Shown here piece by piece: positions 17,070 through 25,498 of a stretch of 57,445 bases of DNA; position 1 is the first letter of the stretch, and the number at the start of each line of letters is the position of its first letter. The notes beneath the pieces were generated by a model, which was not told the DNA's origin, did not search any database, and was given only the letters and a program-made list of their open reading frames with translations. A program made the position numbers and the translations under genes. The stretch is from NCBI GenBank assembly GCA_039815145.1, contig JBCBZW010000024.1, positions 1-57,445 on the forward strand, read 5' to 3'. The stretch comes from Pseudomonadota bacterium (GTDB lineage Bacteria > Pseudomonadota > Gammaproteobacteria > Steroidobacterales > JBCBZW01).

Positions 17070-17465
17070 TCAGCCGGGCTTGCGCTGGGGTGCAGCCCGC
17101 GGCGCGCTCGCGTCCTGCCCCGGCGATGCCACCGGTGCGGTGGGCGCGGCACTTGCCTTGGGACTTTCGGGGGGACGCTCCTCGCCGAGCACGCGGCGTA
17201 GTTGGGCGATCTCCTTGTCTCGTTGCTCCACCTGAGCCTGCAAGCGTACCAGCTGGTGCCTCAGCTGCTGCTGCGCGCGAGGATGGGCATTGTCGCCGGG
17301 CGTGGCGCCGCGGCCTCTCAGGTCTCTTGCCTGGCGATGTAGTCGACGTTGCATCGAGGAGAGTTCTGCCCGCGCGTGGTAGCCGCGCACCAGCCAGCCG
17401 GCGAGGGCGCCGAGGGCGGCCGTCAGCATCAGGCAGACCAGCACTTGGCCGATGATGTACAACAC
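17070..17465 (-). CDS. N-terminally anchored coiled-coil protein
   Basis: The 131-residue protein has one membrane helix (residues 4-25, IGQVLVCLMLTAALGALAGW), a coiled-coil stretch at about 30-95 rich in Arg, Gln and Leu (RHQLVRLQAQVEQRDKEIAQLRRVL), and a Pro/Ala-rich tail. It resembles membrane-tethered scaffold proteins such as YhcB in layout but not in sequence. It follows the BON/OmpA-like gene by 4 bp, so the pair is an operon and probably works together at the envelope. Confidence 0.72.
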   Translation of the reverse strand: MLYIIGQVLVCLMLTAALGALAGWLVRGYHARAELSSMQRRLHRQARDLRGRGATPGDNAHPRAQQQLRHQLVRLQAQVEQRDKEIAQLRRVLGEERPPESPKASAAPTAPVASPGQDASAPRAAPQRKPG

Positions 17466-17469
17466 GAAG

Positions 17470-18678
17470 CTAATTCTCCTGCTCGGTCTGTTGGAACACG
17501 AGCTGCAGCCTCACCGGGTCGCGCTGGCCCGCGACGCGAGCGACGGCCACCAGCTCGGCGCCGAGCCCTGCCTCGATGAGGTAGGCGCGCACGTCGTCGG
17601 CGAAGGTGGCAAAGCCCCGGGCCGCGACGTCGGGCGCGGCGACGACCAGTCCTGCGCCGCAGCTTTGCACGAGCGCGCGGACCTGGTCTAGCGTCAGGCG
17701 GGCACGACGATCGAGGCCCGAGAAATCGCCGTCGGGCCGAAGCTCGCCGCCATCGATCATCAGTCCCAAGGCGCTGCGGCAGCCGTCCTGATCGACGCGA
17801 CCGTCGCGAAAGATCGGGACCAGGTTCACCCGCAGGGCGAACTGGGCGGGCGCACGCTGGCGCAGCGACTCGCGCACGGCGCTGAGCGTGGTGCTGTCGG
17901 CGGCAGCGCCCGTCAGGGTCAGCGATGCGCGGCCTTCTCGGTCGCGGCGAAGCGTCGCGTTGGCCACGTCGAGCAGGGCGATGGTGGAGATCGCCGCCGC
18001 TGCCGCCTGGCGCCATTGTTCGCTGGCGCGCGGGGTGAGTTCCAGCTCCGTGGTCACCGCCTCGGCGGTGAAGCGGCGCTCCGCGTCGTGCACCAGGGCC
18101 GTGGTAGTCTGCGCGTCACCCACTTCCCCCACCAGGCGGAGTTCCGAGCCATCGAACACGATCCACAGGCTGCGCGGCAGTCCTGGCGCCGCCGTGGCGC
18201 CCATCTCTTGCGAGGCGGCAGCGATCTGATCGGGCGGCACGGCCACCACCAGGTGGTCGTGCACGCGGGTGACCGCGGTGAGCTCACCGACCGCTTCGCG
18301 AATCCGCGCCTGATCGAGGTCGCTCGGCGCGATACCGAACAGCAGCACCTCGCGTCCGAGCACGTCGGCTTGTACCCACGTGTCGGCGAGCTCGCGGGCG
18401 AGCACGCGGTCGACGCGGGCGGTGACGTCCCGCTCGATCACCGGCACGGCGCGCAGGCTGCACCAGAGCGAGAACATGGCGAGCAGCCCCGCGCTGGCGA
18501 GGGTGATCGCGTTGCGTTCGAGCCGTTGCTGTTCGTCGAGATCGCCGGGCTTGCGTTCGATCGCGCTCAGCATTCGCGCGTGCAGGCCCCTGGCGGCATT
18601 CATCGCCCGATCCGCCTGTTGGCTCAGGTGGGGGCGAAGGCCACGGGAGATCGCTCGCAGGCGAGGCGAATCAGTCAT
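17470..18678 (-). CDS. Membrane protein with BON-like repeats and a degenerate OmpA-like C-terminus
   Basis: In this 402-residue protein a single membrane helix at about 56-76 (ITLASAGLLAMFSLWCSLRA) is followed by two or three BON-like repeats: for example VQADVLGREVLLFGIAPS followed by VTRVHDHLVVAV, and a similar unit around residues 150-200. Residues about 285-395 (CRSALGLMIDGGEL... SCGAGLVVAAPDVAARGF... VRAYLIEAGLGAELV) follow the strand and helix order of an OmpA/MotB domain, but the peptidoglycan-binding Asp and Arg appear to be replaced. The layout recalls ArfA-type proteins. The assignment is by pattern only. It is divergent from the antiporter gene with 40 bp between starts. Confidence 0.7.
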   Translation of the reverse strand: MTDSPRLRAISRGLRPHLSQQADRAMNAARGLHARMLSAIERKPGDLDEQQRLERNAITLASAGLLAMFSLWCSLRAVPVIERDVTARVDRVLARELADTWVQADVLGREVLLFGIAPSDLDQARIREAVGELTAVTRVHDHLVVAVPPDQIAAASQEMGATAAPGLPRSLWIVFDGSELRLVGEVGDAQTTTALVHDAERRFTAEAVTTELELTPRASEQWRQAAAAAISTIALLDVANATLRRDREGRASLTLTGAAADSTTLSAVRESLRQRAPAQFALRVNLVPIFRDGRVDQDGCRSALGLMIDGGELRPDGDFSGLDRRARLTLDQVRALVQSCGAGLVVAAPDVAARGFATFADDVRAYLIEAGLGAELVAVARVAGQRDPVRLQLVFQQTEQEN

Positions 18679-18718
18679 CGGCGTTGCGCCGTTGTCGCGG
18701 GTGGGGGAGCGTCAGGCG

Positions 18719-20566
18719 ATGCATGACATCGGAACCTACATCGTGGCGGTGCTGACCTTGGCCGTGGCGGCCCAGTGGCTGGCGTGGCGCATCAAAGTGC
18801 CGTCGATCATCCTGTTGGCGGTGGCTGGCCTGGTGGCCGGACCTTTGACCCTCAGTCTAAACCCGCACGAGGTGTTTGGAGCGTCCTTGCACCCGATCGT
18901 GGGCTTGTGCGTGGCGATCATCCTGTTCGAAGGCGGTTTGCACCTACACATCGGCGACCTGCGGGTCGCCGGTCCGGGCGTGCGGCGCCTGGTTGTCCGT
19001 GGCGTGCCCCTGAACTGGCTGTTCGGCGCCCTGGCCGGGCACTACATCGGTGGCCTGTCCTGGCCGGTCGCGACCGTGTTCGGCGCCATCATGACCGTCA
19101 CCGGGCCCACGGTGATCCTGCCCATGCTGCGTCAGGCGGGTCTCAACCGGCGCACGGCTTCGTACTTGAAGTGGGAGGGCATCGTCAACGACCCCGTGGG
19201 CGTGATGCTCGCCGTGCTCGCTTTGCAACTGTTCACCCAGGACGGTCACGGCGGCGTCGGCAGCCTGGCGCTCGCCCTGGGCAAGACGGTGTTGGCCGGT
19301 GGCCTCGGCGTCGGCGTCGGCTACGCGGTGGGCAGAGTGTTCCGCGCGGGTGGCGTGCCCGAGTACCTGAAGGCGCCGGTCATGCTCATGTCGGTGTTCG
19401 TGGTTTACCAAATTGGTAACTGGCTGCACGAGGAGGCGGGGCTCTTCGGGGTGACCGCGCTCGGTGTGGTGCTCGGCAATATGGGCCTTGCCAGCATCGA
19501 AGACATGCGGCGCTTCAAAGAGTACATCGTGGTCATCCTGGTCGGGGTCGTGTTCATCCTCCTGAGCGCCGACATCTCCCGCGAAACGCTGCTGGCCGTG
19601 GATTGGCGTGTGCTCGCCCTCGTCTTCACGATCATGTTCGTGACCCGTCCCGCGGCCACCATGTTGGCCACGGCCGGGGCGGGCATGACCATGAGCGACC
19701 GCCTGTTCCTCTCCTGGATCGCGCCGCGTGGCATCGTGGCCGCGGCGACCGCCGGCCTCATGGCGGCGAGCCTGCAGGCGGCGGGCTACGCCGACGCCGA
19801 ATCCATGCTGGCCCTCGTGTTCGGGGTGATCTTCGCCACCGTGATCCTGCACGGCGCCACCGTGGGCTGGCTGGCACGTCGCCTCGGGCTGGTTTCGAAA
19901 GAGGTGGGTTCCCTGCTCATCGTGGGTGCCTCGCCCTGGAGCATCGCCCTCGCCAGCAAGCTCCAGGCCCTGGGCGTGCGGGTGGTGATGGCGGACGACT
20001 CCTGGCGCAGCCTGCAGCGCGCCAGAATGGCTGAGCTACCGATCTTCTACGGTGAGATCCTGTCGGAGCACGCGGTCGACTCGGTCGAGATCGCCCACGT
20101 GAGTACGGTGTTGGCGGTCACCCACAACGACATGTACAACGCTCTCGTGTGCACCGCGATGGCACCGGCGATCGGGCGCAACAACGTGTTCCAGCTGGCG
20201 ATGGATCGTGAGGAGGAAGATCCGCGACACGTGGCCCGTCCCCTGCGCGGGCGCGTGGCCTTTGGTGGGGATGTCGATTTCGACCGCCTGTGGCGCCTGC
20301 ACGCGAGGGGCTGGGAGTTCGGGTCCTCGCGCCTGAGCAAGACCTACGACTACGAGGCGTTTCAGGCTGATCTGCCCGAGGACGGGCTGGAGCTGATCGT
20401 GCGCAAGGCCCAGGGCACCCTATCCGTGCGCGACGGCAAGGAGAGCGCGCCGGGCGCCGAGGAGGATGTCATCGTCTATCTCGCCCCCGCGCGGGAGAAG
20501 ACCAAGCGGGCCGAGTCGCCGCGCGAGGAGAGTTCGGCACCGGCCACGGACGCGCCGGAGAACTGA
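18719..20566 (+). CDS. Cation/proton antiporter (CPA family) with C-terminal RCK-like region
   Basis: The protein has about 615 residues. Residues 1-400 form about 12 membrane helices of the sodium/hydrogen exchanger fold, with VAIILFEGGLHL, TGPTVILPMLRQ and KWEGIVNDPVGVMLAVL (the acidic ND pair of the transport site). From about 405 a cytosolic Rossmann-like RCK/TrkA-N region follows (SLLIVGASPWSIALASKLQ, VVMADDSW, TVLAVTHNDMYNALVC). Its nucleotide loop reads GASPWS rather than G-x-G-x2-G. It exports Na+ or K+ in exchange for protons. ATG at 18719 is chosen for its GGGGGAG ribosome site; the upstream open frame is antisense to the neighbouring gene. Confidence 0.92.
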   Translation: MHDIGTYIVAVLTLAVAAQWLAWRIKVPSIILLAVAGLVAGPLTLSLNPHEVFGASLHPIVGLCVAIILFEGGLHLHIGDLRVAGPGVRRLVVRGVPLNWLFGALAGHYIGGLSWPVATVFGAIMTVTGPTVILPMLRQAGLNRRTASYLKWEGIVNDPVGVMLAVLALQLFTQDGHGGVGSLALALGKTVLAGGLGVGVGYAVGRVFRAGGVPEYLKAPVMLMSVFVVYQIGNWLHEEAGLFGVTALGVVLGNMGLASIEDMRRFKEYIVVILVGVVFILLSADISRETLLAVDWRVLALVFTIMFVTRPAATMLATAGAGMTMSDRLFLSWIAPRGIVAAATAGLMAASLQAAGYADAESMLALVFGVIFATVILHGATVGWLARRLGLVSKEVGSLLIVGASPWSIALASKLQALGVRVVMADDSWRSLQRARMAELPIFYGEILSEHAVDSVEIAHVSTVLAVTHNDMYNALVCTAMAPAIGRNNVFQLAMDREEEDPRHVARPLRGRVAFGGDVDFDRLWRLHARGWEFGSSRLSKTYDYEAFQADLPEDGLELIVRKAQGTLSVRDGKESAPGAEEDVIVYLAPAREKTKRAESPREESSAPATDAPEN

Positions 20567-20587
20567 GCGAAGGGAAGTGAAGGATCG

Positions 20588-21226
20588 ATGTCATCGACAA
20601 CAGCTGAACGGTTGACGATCGCAGGCCCCGGCGGGGCCCTGCAACTCTTGGTGGAGTCGCCGGAAACGGACGCCCTGGGGGTCACCGTCGTGTGCCATCC
20701 CCATCCCCTCCACGGCGGCACCATGGACAACAAGGTCGCCTACACCCTGGCCCGCACCATGAACCTGCTCGGCCGCACGGCCGTGCGCTTCAACTTCCGT
20801 GGTGTCGGTGAGAGTGCGGGTACGCACGACGACGGCCGGGGCGAGCGCGAGGACGTGCTCGCGGTGATCAAGTGGGCCGCCGAGCGCTATCCCGGGCTGC
20901 CCTTGTGGCTTGCGGGCTTCTCCTTTGGTGCCTGCATGGCTGCTGCGGCGGCGGACGAGGCGGGCGTGGAACAGCTCGTGTTGGTCGCGCCCGCGGCGGA
21001 TCGCTACGGGATGACCGAGGTCAGCGTGGCCGCCCCGCTGGTGCTCGCCCAAGGCATGGCGGACGACGTGGTCAGCCCGGAGGCTGCCCTGCAATGGGCG
21101 CGCAGGCAGGAAGGCGAGGTCACGGTGTTGGAGTTCGCCGACGTAGGTCACTTTTTCCACGGTGCGCAGGTGTCTTTGCGCAGCCGTCTGCTGGAGGCGC
21201 TGGGTGCGCCGGAGGGTGGAGCATGA
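20588..21226 (+). CDS. Alpha/beta hydrolase, dienelactone-hydrolase-like
   Basis: This 212-residue hydrolase carries CHPHPLHGGTMDNKV, NFRGVGESAG and the nucleophile elbow GFSFGA, with the His in DVGHFFHG near the C-terminus and the acid in GMADDVV. This compact type (COG2945-like) is common in proteobacteria; its substrate is unknown. It is cytosolic. It starts 21 bp after the antiporter stop and overlaps the following TerB-like gene by an ATGA, so the three genes probably form one operon. Confidence 0.93.
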   Translation: MSSTTAERLTIAGPGGALQLLVESPETDALGVTVVCHPHPLHGGTMDNKVAYTLARTMNLLGRTAVRFNFRGVGESAGTHDDGRGEREDVLAVIKWAAERYPGLPLWLAGFSFGACMAAAAADEAGVEQLVLVAPAADRYGMTEVSVAAPLVLAQGMADDVVSPEAALQWARRQEGEVTVLEFADVGHFFHGAQVSLRSRLLEALGAPEGGA

Positions 21227-21687
21227 TCCAGGCGCTCAAATCGTTGCTGGGGCTGGACCAAGCAACGGCGAGCGACAATGTTCGTTTGACCAGTGAGGAC
21301 CTGCCGCTGGCCACCGCCACCTTGCTGGTCGAGATGACCCGTGCCGACCACAACCAGACCGAAGATGAGCGCGCCACGGTGGAGCAGGCGCTGGTGAGTC
21401 ACTTCGCCCTGCCCGCCGACGAGGCGCGTGCGCTCCTGGAGGAAGCGGAGCGGGAGACGGACCGGGCGATTTCCCTGTACGACTACACGGCCGCGCTCAA
21501 TCAGGCGCTCGACGATGAACAGCGGGTGAAGGTGTTGGAACTGCTGTGGCGAGTCGCGCTCGCCGACGGTCACCTGGACAAGTACGAGGAGTACCTGGTG
21601 CGCAAGGTGGCCGATCTACTCTACGTGCCCCACGCCAGCTACATCCGAGCCAAGCTGGCGGTGGTGGACGCCCAGGACGAGGGCTAG
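21223..21687 (+). CDS. TerB family protein
   Basis: The 154-residue all-helical protein has the TerB-type repeats: LPLATATLLVEMTRADHNQT, then a DEARALLEEAERE helix and KVLELLWRVALADGHLDKYE, with acidic metal-contact residues. TerB-like domains are linked to tellurite resistance and other envelope stress systems, but most family members are of unknown function. The ATG overlaps the hydrolase stop, favouring translational coupling. No other ter genes adjoin it; a TelA gene lies at the other end of the window. Confidence 0.9.
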   Translation: MIQALKSLLGLDQATASDNVRLTSEDLPLATATLLVEMTRADHNQTEDERATVEQALVSHFALPADEARALLEEAERETDRAISLYDYTAALNQALDDEQRVKVLELLWRVALADGHLDKYEEYLVRKVADLLYVPHASYIRAKLAVVDAQDEG

Positions 21688-21717
21688 CGGCGCACTAGCC
21701 TCGTCCCGGAGCGGCGC

Positions 21718-21747
21718 GGGCGACCGTCCTTAGCGCGGCGGTCGCCC
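21718..21747. terminator. Candidate bidirectional terminator between convergent genes
   Basis: GGGCGACCG at 21718-21726 pairs perfectly with CGGTCGCCC at 21739-21747 around a 12-base loop. It sits between the stops of the TerB-like gene (plus) and the HU-like gene (minus). There is no T tract on either side, so it may act with Rho or only protect transcript ends. Confidence 0.5.
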
Positions 21748-21755
21748 GAGCGACA

Positions 21756-22106
21756 TCAGACCATATCCTTCAGAGTCTTCAGCGCCTGAATCTTCACGGT
21801 CTTGCGAGCCGGCTTGGCCTTGAACATCTGCTCTTCACCGGTGAAGGGGTTGATGCCCTTGCGTGCCTTGGTGGCCGGCTTGGTCTGAACCTTGATCTTC
21901 ATCAGGCCGGGCATGGAGAAGATGCCGGGGCCGCGGCGACCGAGGTTCTTCTTCATCAGGCCCTGCAGGCTCTCGAAGACTGCGTTCACGTCCTTGCGTG
22001 CCATGCCGGTTTCCTCGGCGATGTGCGCGAGGATCTCGCTCTTGGTGGGCGGCTTCGGCGCCGCTGCAGCAGCACTACGCGTGGTGGTCTTTTTCTTCGT
22101 TGCCAT
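21756..22106 (-). CDS. HU-family DNA-binding protein with lysine/alanine-rich tail
   Basis: The 116-residue protein begins with a disordered basic tail (MATKKKTTTRSAAAAAP, about 20 residues) followed by an HU/IHF-like body: a helix pair (KSEILAHIAEETGMARKDVN), then strands and the DNA-arm region, here KPATKARKGINPFTGEEQ, and a C-terminal AKPARKTVKIQAL strand. The arm differs from classical HU, which has R-x-G-R-N-P. This divergent type is widespread in gammaproteobacteria and acts as a nucleoid-associated protein. A hairpin downstream separates it from TerB. Confidence 0.92.
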   Translation of the reverse strand: MATKKKTTTRSAAAAAPKPPTKSEILAHIAEETGMARKDVNAVFESLQGLMKKNLGRRGPGIFSMPGLMKIKVQTKPATKARKGINPFTGEEQMFKAKPARKTVKIQALKTLKDMV

Positions 22107-22248
22107 GGGTGGATCCCCCTCAGGACTCCCTCTCGGGAGTGATTTGTTGAACTCAAGCCGGCACGCACCTGCGACCGGCGTCGATGGGTACTCGCCTTGA
22201 CCCGTTGCCGCTCCGGCTGACGGGTCGCTGGGCGAGGCAGCGATTCGG

Positions 22249-22758
22249 TCAGAACTTGAAGGTGCGCCGGAACTTCAAATACTGCGAGGCAGTCTCGTTT
22301 TCCGGCGTCACGTCCAGTTCGATCATCAACGTTTCGGTGCTGCTGACGGGCAGCTCCGCGATGTAGTAAACGGCCTCACCGCCCTCGTCGATCTCGCGAA
22401 AGGAGAGGTCCTTTCGCTGCGCCGAGAGATTGGCCACGTTCGAGACCACCTCAGCCTTCACCGGTGTGGCGAGGCCGTCCCCGTTCTTCTTCAGCACGGA
22501 CACGTTCACCAGCACTCGGCGCTGGCCACGGGTGATGCCGTAGCTGCGAGCGATCTCCGGGGAGAGCTGGTCCGTGGTGAAGGTGTTGAAGTAGATGACG
22601 TAGTCACCCGTATCGAGGGATGAGACGTCAGCGCCGAGGGCGGTGGCGGGTGCTTGGCGAGGAGCGGGGAGGCGGGTGCTGTCGGCGGTGTCGCTACAGC
22701 CGCTTGCAAGTGCAAGCAGCAGCGCAGTTGTCGTTGTGGCAGCTACCCATCGCCTCAT
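22249..22758 (-). CDS. DUF4426 domain lipoprotein
   Basis: The 169-residue protein has a lipoprotein signal (LLALASGC, Cys21) and the DUF4426 pattern: GDYVIYFNTFTTDQLSPEIARSYG, then QRRVLVNVSVLKKNGDGL and a closing beta segment (TLMIELDVTPENETASQYLKFRR). DUF4426 genes usually sit near yggT and metXW in gammaproteobacteria, and this one follows yggT. It is predicted to be anchored in the outer or inner membrane facing the periplasm. Function unknown. Confidence 0.93.
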   Translation of the reverse strand: MRRWVAATTTTALLLALASGCSDTADSTRLPAPRQAPATALGADVSSLDTGDYVIYFNTFTTDQLSPEIARSYGITRGQRRVLVNVSVLKKNGDGLATPVKAEVVSNVANLSAQRKDLSFREIDEGGEAVYYIAELPVSSTETLMIELDVTPENETASQYLKFRRTFKF

Positions 22759-22816
22759 GCGGCGGTCCCCGGTCAGCGCAATTGGCCGTAACTATAGTGC
22801 AAGGTTTCCCCCAAGT

Positions 22817-22860
22817 CATCGAAAAACACCTTTTTTTAAGGGTTTTTTGCGTGTTCGATG
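22817..22860. repeat. AT-rich imperfect palindrome, possible terminator downstream of yggT
   Basis: CATCGAAAAACACC at the left and GTGTTCGATG at the right are near-complementary, and the inner CCTT/AAGG pairs are flanked by A and T runs. On the minus strand it lies about 120 bp after the yggT stop and 60 bp before the DUF4426 start, with a T run, so it could terminate yggT transcription or be an operator or promoter-adjacent element. AT richness is striking against the GC-rich background. Confidence 0.4.
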
Positions 22861-22977
22861 AGCGAAAAGCGGGAATTTCAGCAGGATTAGGCGTTTTCCG
22901 ACCGTTGATCGGTGTCGTGAGAGCGTCTGTCGCCCCTGTTGGCTAGCAGATTTGCTGGCACCTCGACCCTGCGTTTC

Positions 22978-23523
22978 TCAGCTCAGAAAGTGGATCGTGG
23001 AGAGCTGAATCATGATGGCCTGGAGCGCGATGATCGCCACCAGCGGAGACAGGTCGAAGCCGGCGATGGCGGGTAGTACGGACCGGATCGGTCGCAGGAC
23101 GGGATCTGCGATCTGCCCGAGTAAGCGCGCCACCGGGTGACCCGCCATCCCGGGCGCCCAGCTGAGCAGCGCGTTCACGATGAGGATCATGATCAGGCAG
23201 CGCAGCGTGGCGAGCACGCCCTGCAGCACCGCTTCCAGCAGGGTGCCACCGAGGGGCAGTGTGATCCCGCGCAGCACGGTGAAGACCACCACGAGCGAGA
23301 CAGCTTCGATGACGATCACGGCGAGCACCGTGGCCAGCTCCACGCCGCCGACGTTGGGGATCACCTTTCTCAGGGGCGCGATCACCGGGTTGGTGACCCG
23401 ATAGACGAACTGAGAAAGGGGGTTGTGAAACTCGGCGCGCACAGCGTAAAGCAGGAACCGCAGGATAAAGACCGTCGAGAGCAGGGTGAATGCGGTGGAG
23501 ATCAGAAAAACCAAAGCAGCCAT
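22978..23523 (-). CDS. yggT: YggT family integral membrane protein
   Basis: This 181-residue protein consists of two YggT repeats. Each has a membrane helix, then a loop with an RVTNPVIAPLRKVIP-type motif (residues about 44-58, and again IADPVLRPIRSVLP at about 136-149). The protein has four or five membrane helices. YggT has been linked to osmotic protection and, as YlmG in other organisms, to cell-division or chloroplast nucleoid functions; the activity is unclear. It follows yggS on the same strand. Confidence 0.95.
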   Translation of the reverse strand: MAALVFLISTAFTLLSTVFILRFLLYAVRAEFHNPLSQFVYRVTNPVIAPLRKVIPNVGGVELATVLAVIVIEAVSLVVVFTVLRGITLPLGGTLLEAVLQGVLATLRCLIMILIVNALLSWAPGMAGHPVARLLGQIADPVLRPIRSVLPAIAGFDLSPLVAIIALQAIMIQLSTIHFLS

Positions 23524-23603
23524 GCGGGCAGGCCTCCTCGTGTGCGCGGGTGCAGCGCTGGGCGGCGCCCAGCATAGCGGCGCCTCGGCGGGCGAGCCAG
23601 TAC

Positions 23604-24296
23604 TCAGGTAGCGGGTCTTGGACCGAAGATGGCGGTGCCGATCCGCACGTGCGTGGCGCCCTCGGCGATCGCCGCTTCCAAATCGCCGGACATGCCGGCG
23701 GACAGTACGTCCAGGTGGTGGCCCGTGTCATTCAATTGACGTTGCAGCAGGTGCAGTTGGCGGAAGTGCTCACGCTGGCGCGCTTCCTCCCGCTCGGCGG
23801 GGGGCAGGGTCATCAGTCCGCGCAGGGCGAGGCGAGGTAGCGAGGCGACGTGTTCGGCGAGGGCGCCGAGTTGCTCAGGGGGCACGCCGTTGCGCCCGTC
23901 CTGGCCCGTGAAGTCCACCTGCAAGCACACCTGCAGCGGCGGCCGGTCGTCGTCCGGTCGCTGGGCGGAGAGGCGATCGGCGATCACCGCCCGATCCACC
24001 GAATGTACCCAGTCGAATCGCTCGGCCACGGCGGCGGTTTTATTGCGTTGGAGGCGACCGATGAAATGCCAGCACAGGGAGAGATCGCCGAGCGCGTCGA
24101 GCTTGTCCTGCGCCTCCTGGGCGTAGCTCTCGGCGATGTGTCGATGGCCCACCGCGGCTAGGGCGCGCACGGCTTGCGGCGGGTGTCGCTTAGCGACGGC
24201 AATCAGGGTGATGCTCGCCGGGTCGCGGCCGTAGCGTTCGGCGGCGGTGCGAATCCGCTCGTGAACCGCGTCAAGATTCGCTGTGACCTCGGTCAT
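23604..24296 (-). CDS. yggS: YggS family PLP homeostasis protein
   Basis: The 230-residue protein is a single-domain alanine-racemase-like barrel. K36 in LIAVAK is the PLP-binding lysine, at the same number as in E. coli YggS. HFIGRLQRNK, WVHSVDR, LQVDFTGQDGRNG and a late GMSGDLEAAIAEGATHVRIG are family blocks. It binds pyridoxal phosphate and regulates vitamin B6 and amino-acid pools rather than catalysing a known reaction. It is divergent from pilT, with 103 bp between starts, the classic yggS/pilT layout. Confidence 0.97.
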   Translation of the reverse strand: MTEVTANLDAVHERIRTAAERYGRDPASITLIAVAKRHPPQAVRALAAVGHRHIAESYAQEAQDKLDALGDLSLCWHFIGRLQRNKTAAVAERFDWVHSVDRAVIADRLSAQRPDDDRPPLQVCLQVDFTGQDGRNGVPPEQLGALAEHVASLPRLALRGLMTLPPAEREEARQREHFRQLHLLQRQLNDTGHHLDVLSAGMSGDLEAAIAEGATHVRIGTAIFGPRPAT

Positions 24297-24399
24297 GTTA
24301 GCTCCGCATTCCCTTGGCTATACTTCAGCACCGCCCAATACGGCCCTGCTATGCTCCGGCGCATAGGCTCATCGCTGGCCGCGACCCCTGGATGACCCA

Positions 24400-25440
24400 A
24401 TGGCTGTAGACATTTCCCAGCTGCTGAACTTCGCCGTCAAGCACAACGCGTCCGATCTGCACCTCTCCGGCGGCATGCCGCCGATGATCCGGGTGGATGG
24501 GGACATGAAGCGCGTCAACATGCCGTCACTCTCCCACAAGGAGGTGCACGCCATGGTGTACGACATCATGAACGACAAGCAGCGTAAGGACTACGAAGAG
24601 TTCTTCGAGACCGACTTCTCCTTCGAGCTGCCGGGCGTCGCGCGCTTTCGCGTAAACGCCTTCAACCAGAATCGCGGCTCGGGTGCCGTGTTCCGGAGCA
24701 TCCCCTCGCGCATCCTCACGCTCGAGGATCTCGATGCGCCGCGGATCTTCCAGGAGATCTCCATGTACCCGCGCGGCATCGTGCTGGTGACCGGGCCTAC
24801 GGGCTCTGGTAAGTCGACCACCCTCGCGGCCATGGTCGACTTCATCAATGACTCCAAGCCGGACCACATCCTCACCATCGAGGATCCGATCGAGTTCGTG
24901 CACGAGAGCAAGCGCAGCCTTATCAACCAGCGCGAAGTGCACCGAGACACGCACGGTTTCGCCGAGGCACTTCGCTCGGCGCTGCGTGAAGACCCGGACG
25001 TGATCCTGGTCGGCGAGATGCGCGACCTCGAGACCATCCGCCTCGCGCTCACCGCCGCCGAGACGGGGCACCTGGTGTTCGGCACCCTGCACACGAGCTC
25101 CGCCGCCAAGACCATCGACCGCGTGGTCGACGTCTTCCCCGCGGCCGAGAAGGACATGGTGCGCTCCATGCTCTCCGAGTCCCTGCGCGCGGTGATCTCC
25201 CAGACGCTCTTGAAGAAGACCGGTGGGGGACGCGTGGCCGCGCACGAGATCATGATCGGCACGCCGGCCATTCGTAACCTCATCCGCGAGGGCAAGATCG
25301 CCCAGATGTACTCGGCGATCCAGACCGGCCAGGGCATGGGCATGCAGACCCTGGATCAGTGCCTGCAGGACCTCGTGCAGCGCGGCGTGGTCAGTCGCGA
25401 TGAGGCGCGCCTGAAGGCGGCCCAGAAAGATCAGTTCTAA
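24400..25440 (+). CDS. pilT: Type IV pilus retraction ATPase PilT
   Basis: The 346-residue protein has an N-terminal PAS-like domain (ASDLHLSGGMPPMIRVDG), Walker A GPTGSGKST (132-140), the Asp box TIEDPIEF, Walker B with VILVGEMRDLETI, the His box TGHLVFGTLHT and the PilT-specific AIRNLIREGK near the C-terminus. It forms a hexamer at the pilus base and drives pilus retraction. It is the first of three consecutive PilT-family ATPase genes. Confidence 0.98.
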   Translation: MAVDISQLLNFAVKHNASDLHLSGGMPPMIRVDGDMKRVNMPSLSHKEVHAMVYDIMNDKQRKDYEEFFETDFSFELPGVARFRVNAFNQNRGSGAVFRSIPSRILTLEDLDAPRIFQEISMYPRGIVLVTGPTGSGKSTTLAAMVDFINDSKPDHILTIEDPIEFVHESKRSLINQREVHRDTHGFAEALRSALREDPDVILVGEMRDLETIRLALTAAETGHLVFGTLHTSSAAKTIDRVVDVFPAAEKDMVRSMLSESLRAVISQTLLKKTGGGRVAAHEIMIGTPAIRNLIREGKIAQMYSAIQTGQGMGMQTLDQCLQDLVQRGVVSRDEARLKAAQKDQF

Positions 25441-25498
25441 CACCTAGGCGAGATGCTCGGCGCACGCCGGGATGACGCGTTTCGGGGAGTGATCAGAG

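Noticed and set aside
21223-21687. A tellurite-resistance island formed by the TerB-like and TelA genes
   Set aside because: They are over 30 kb apart with core genes between, and no terA/C/D/E/Z genes were seen.
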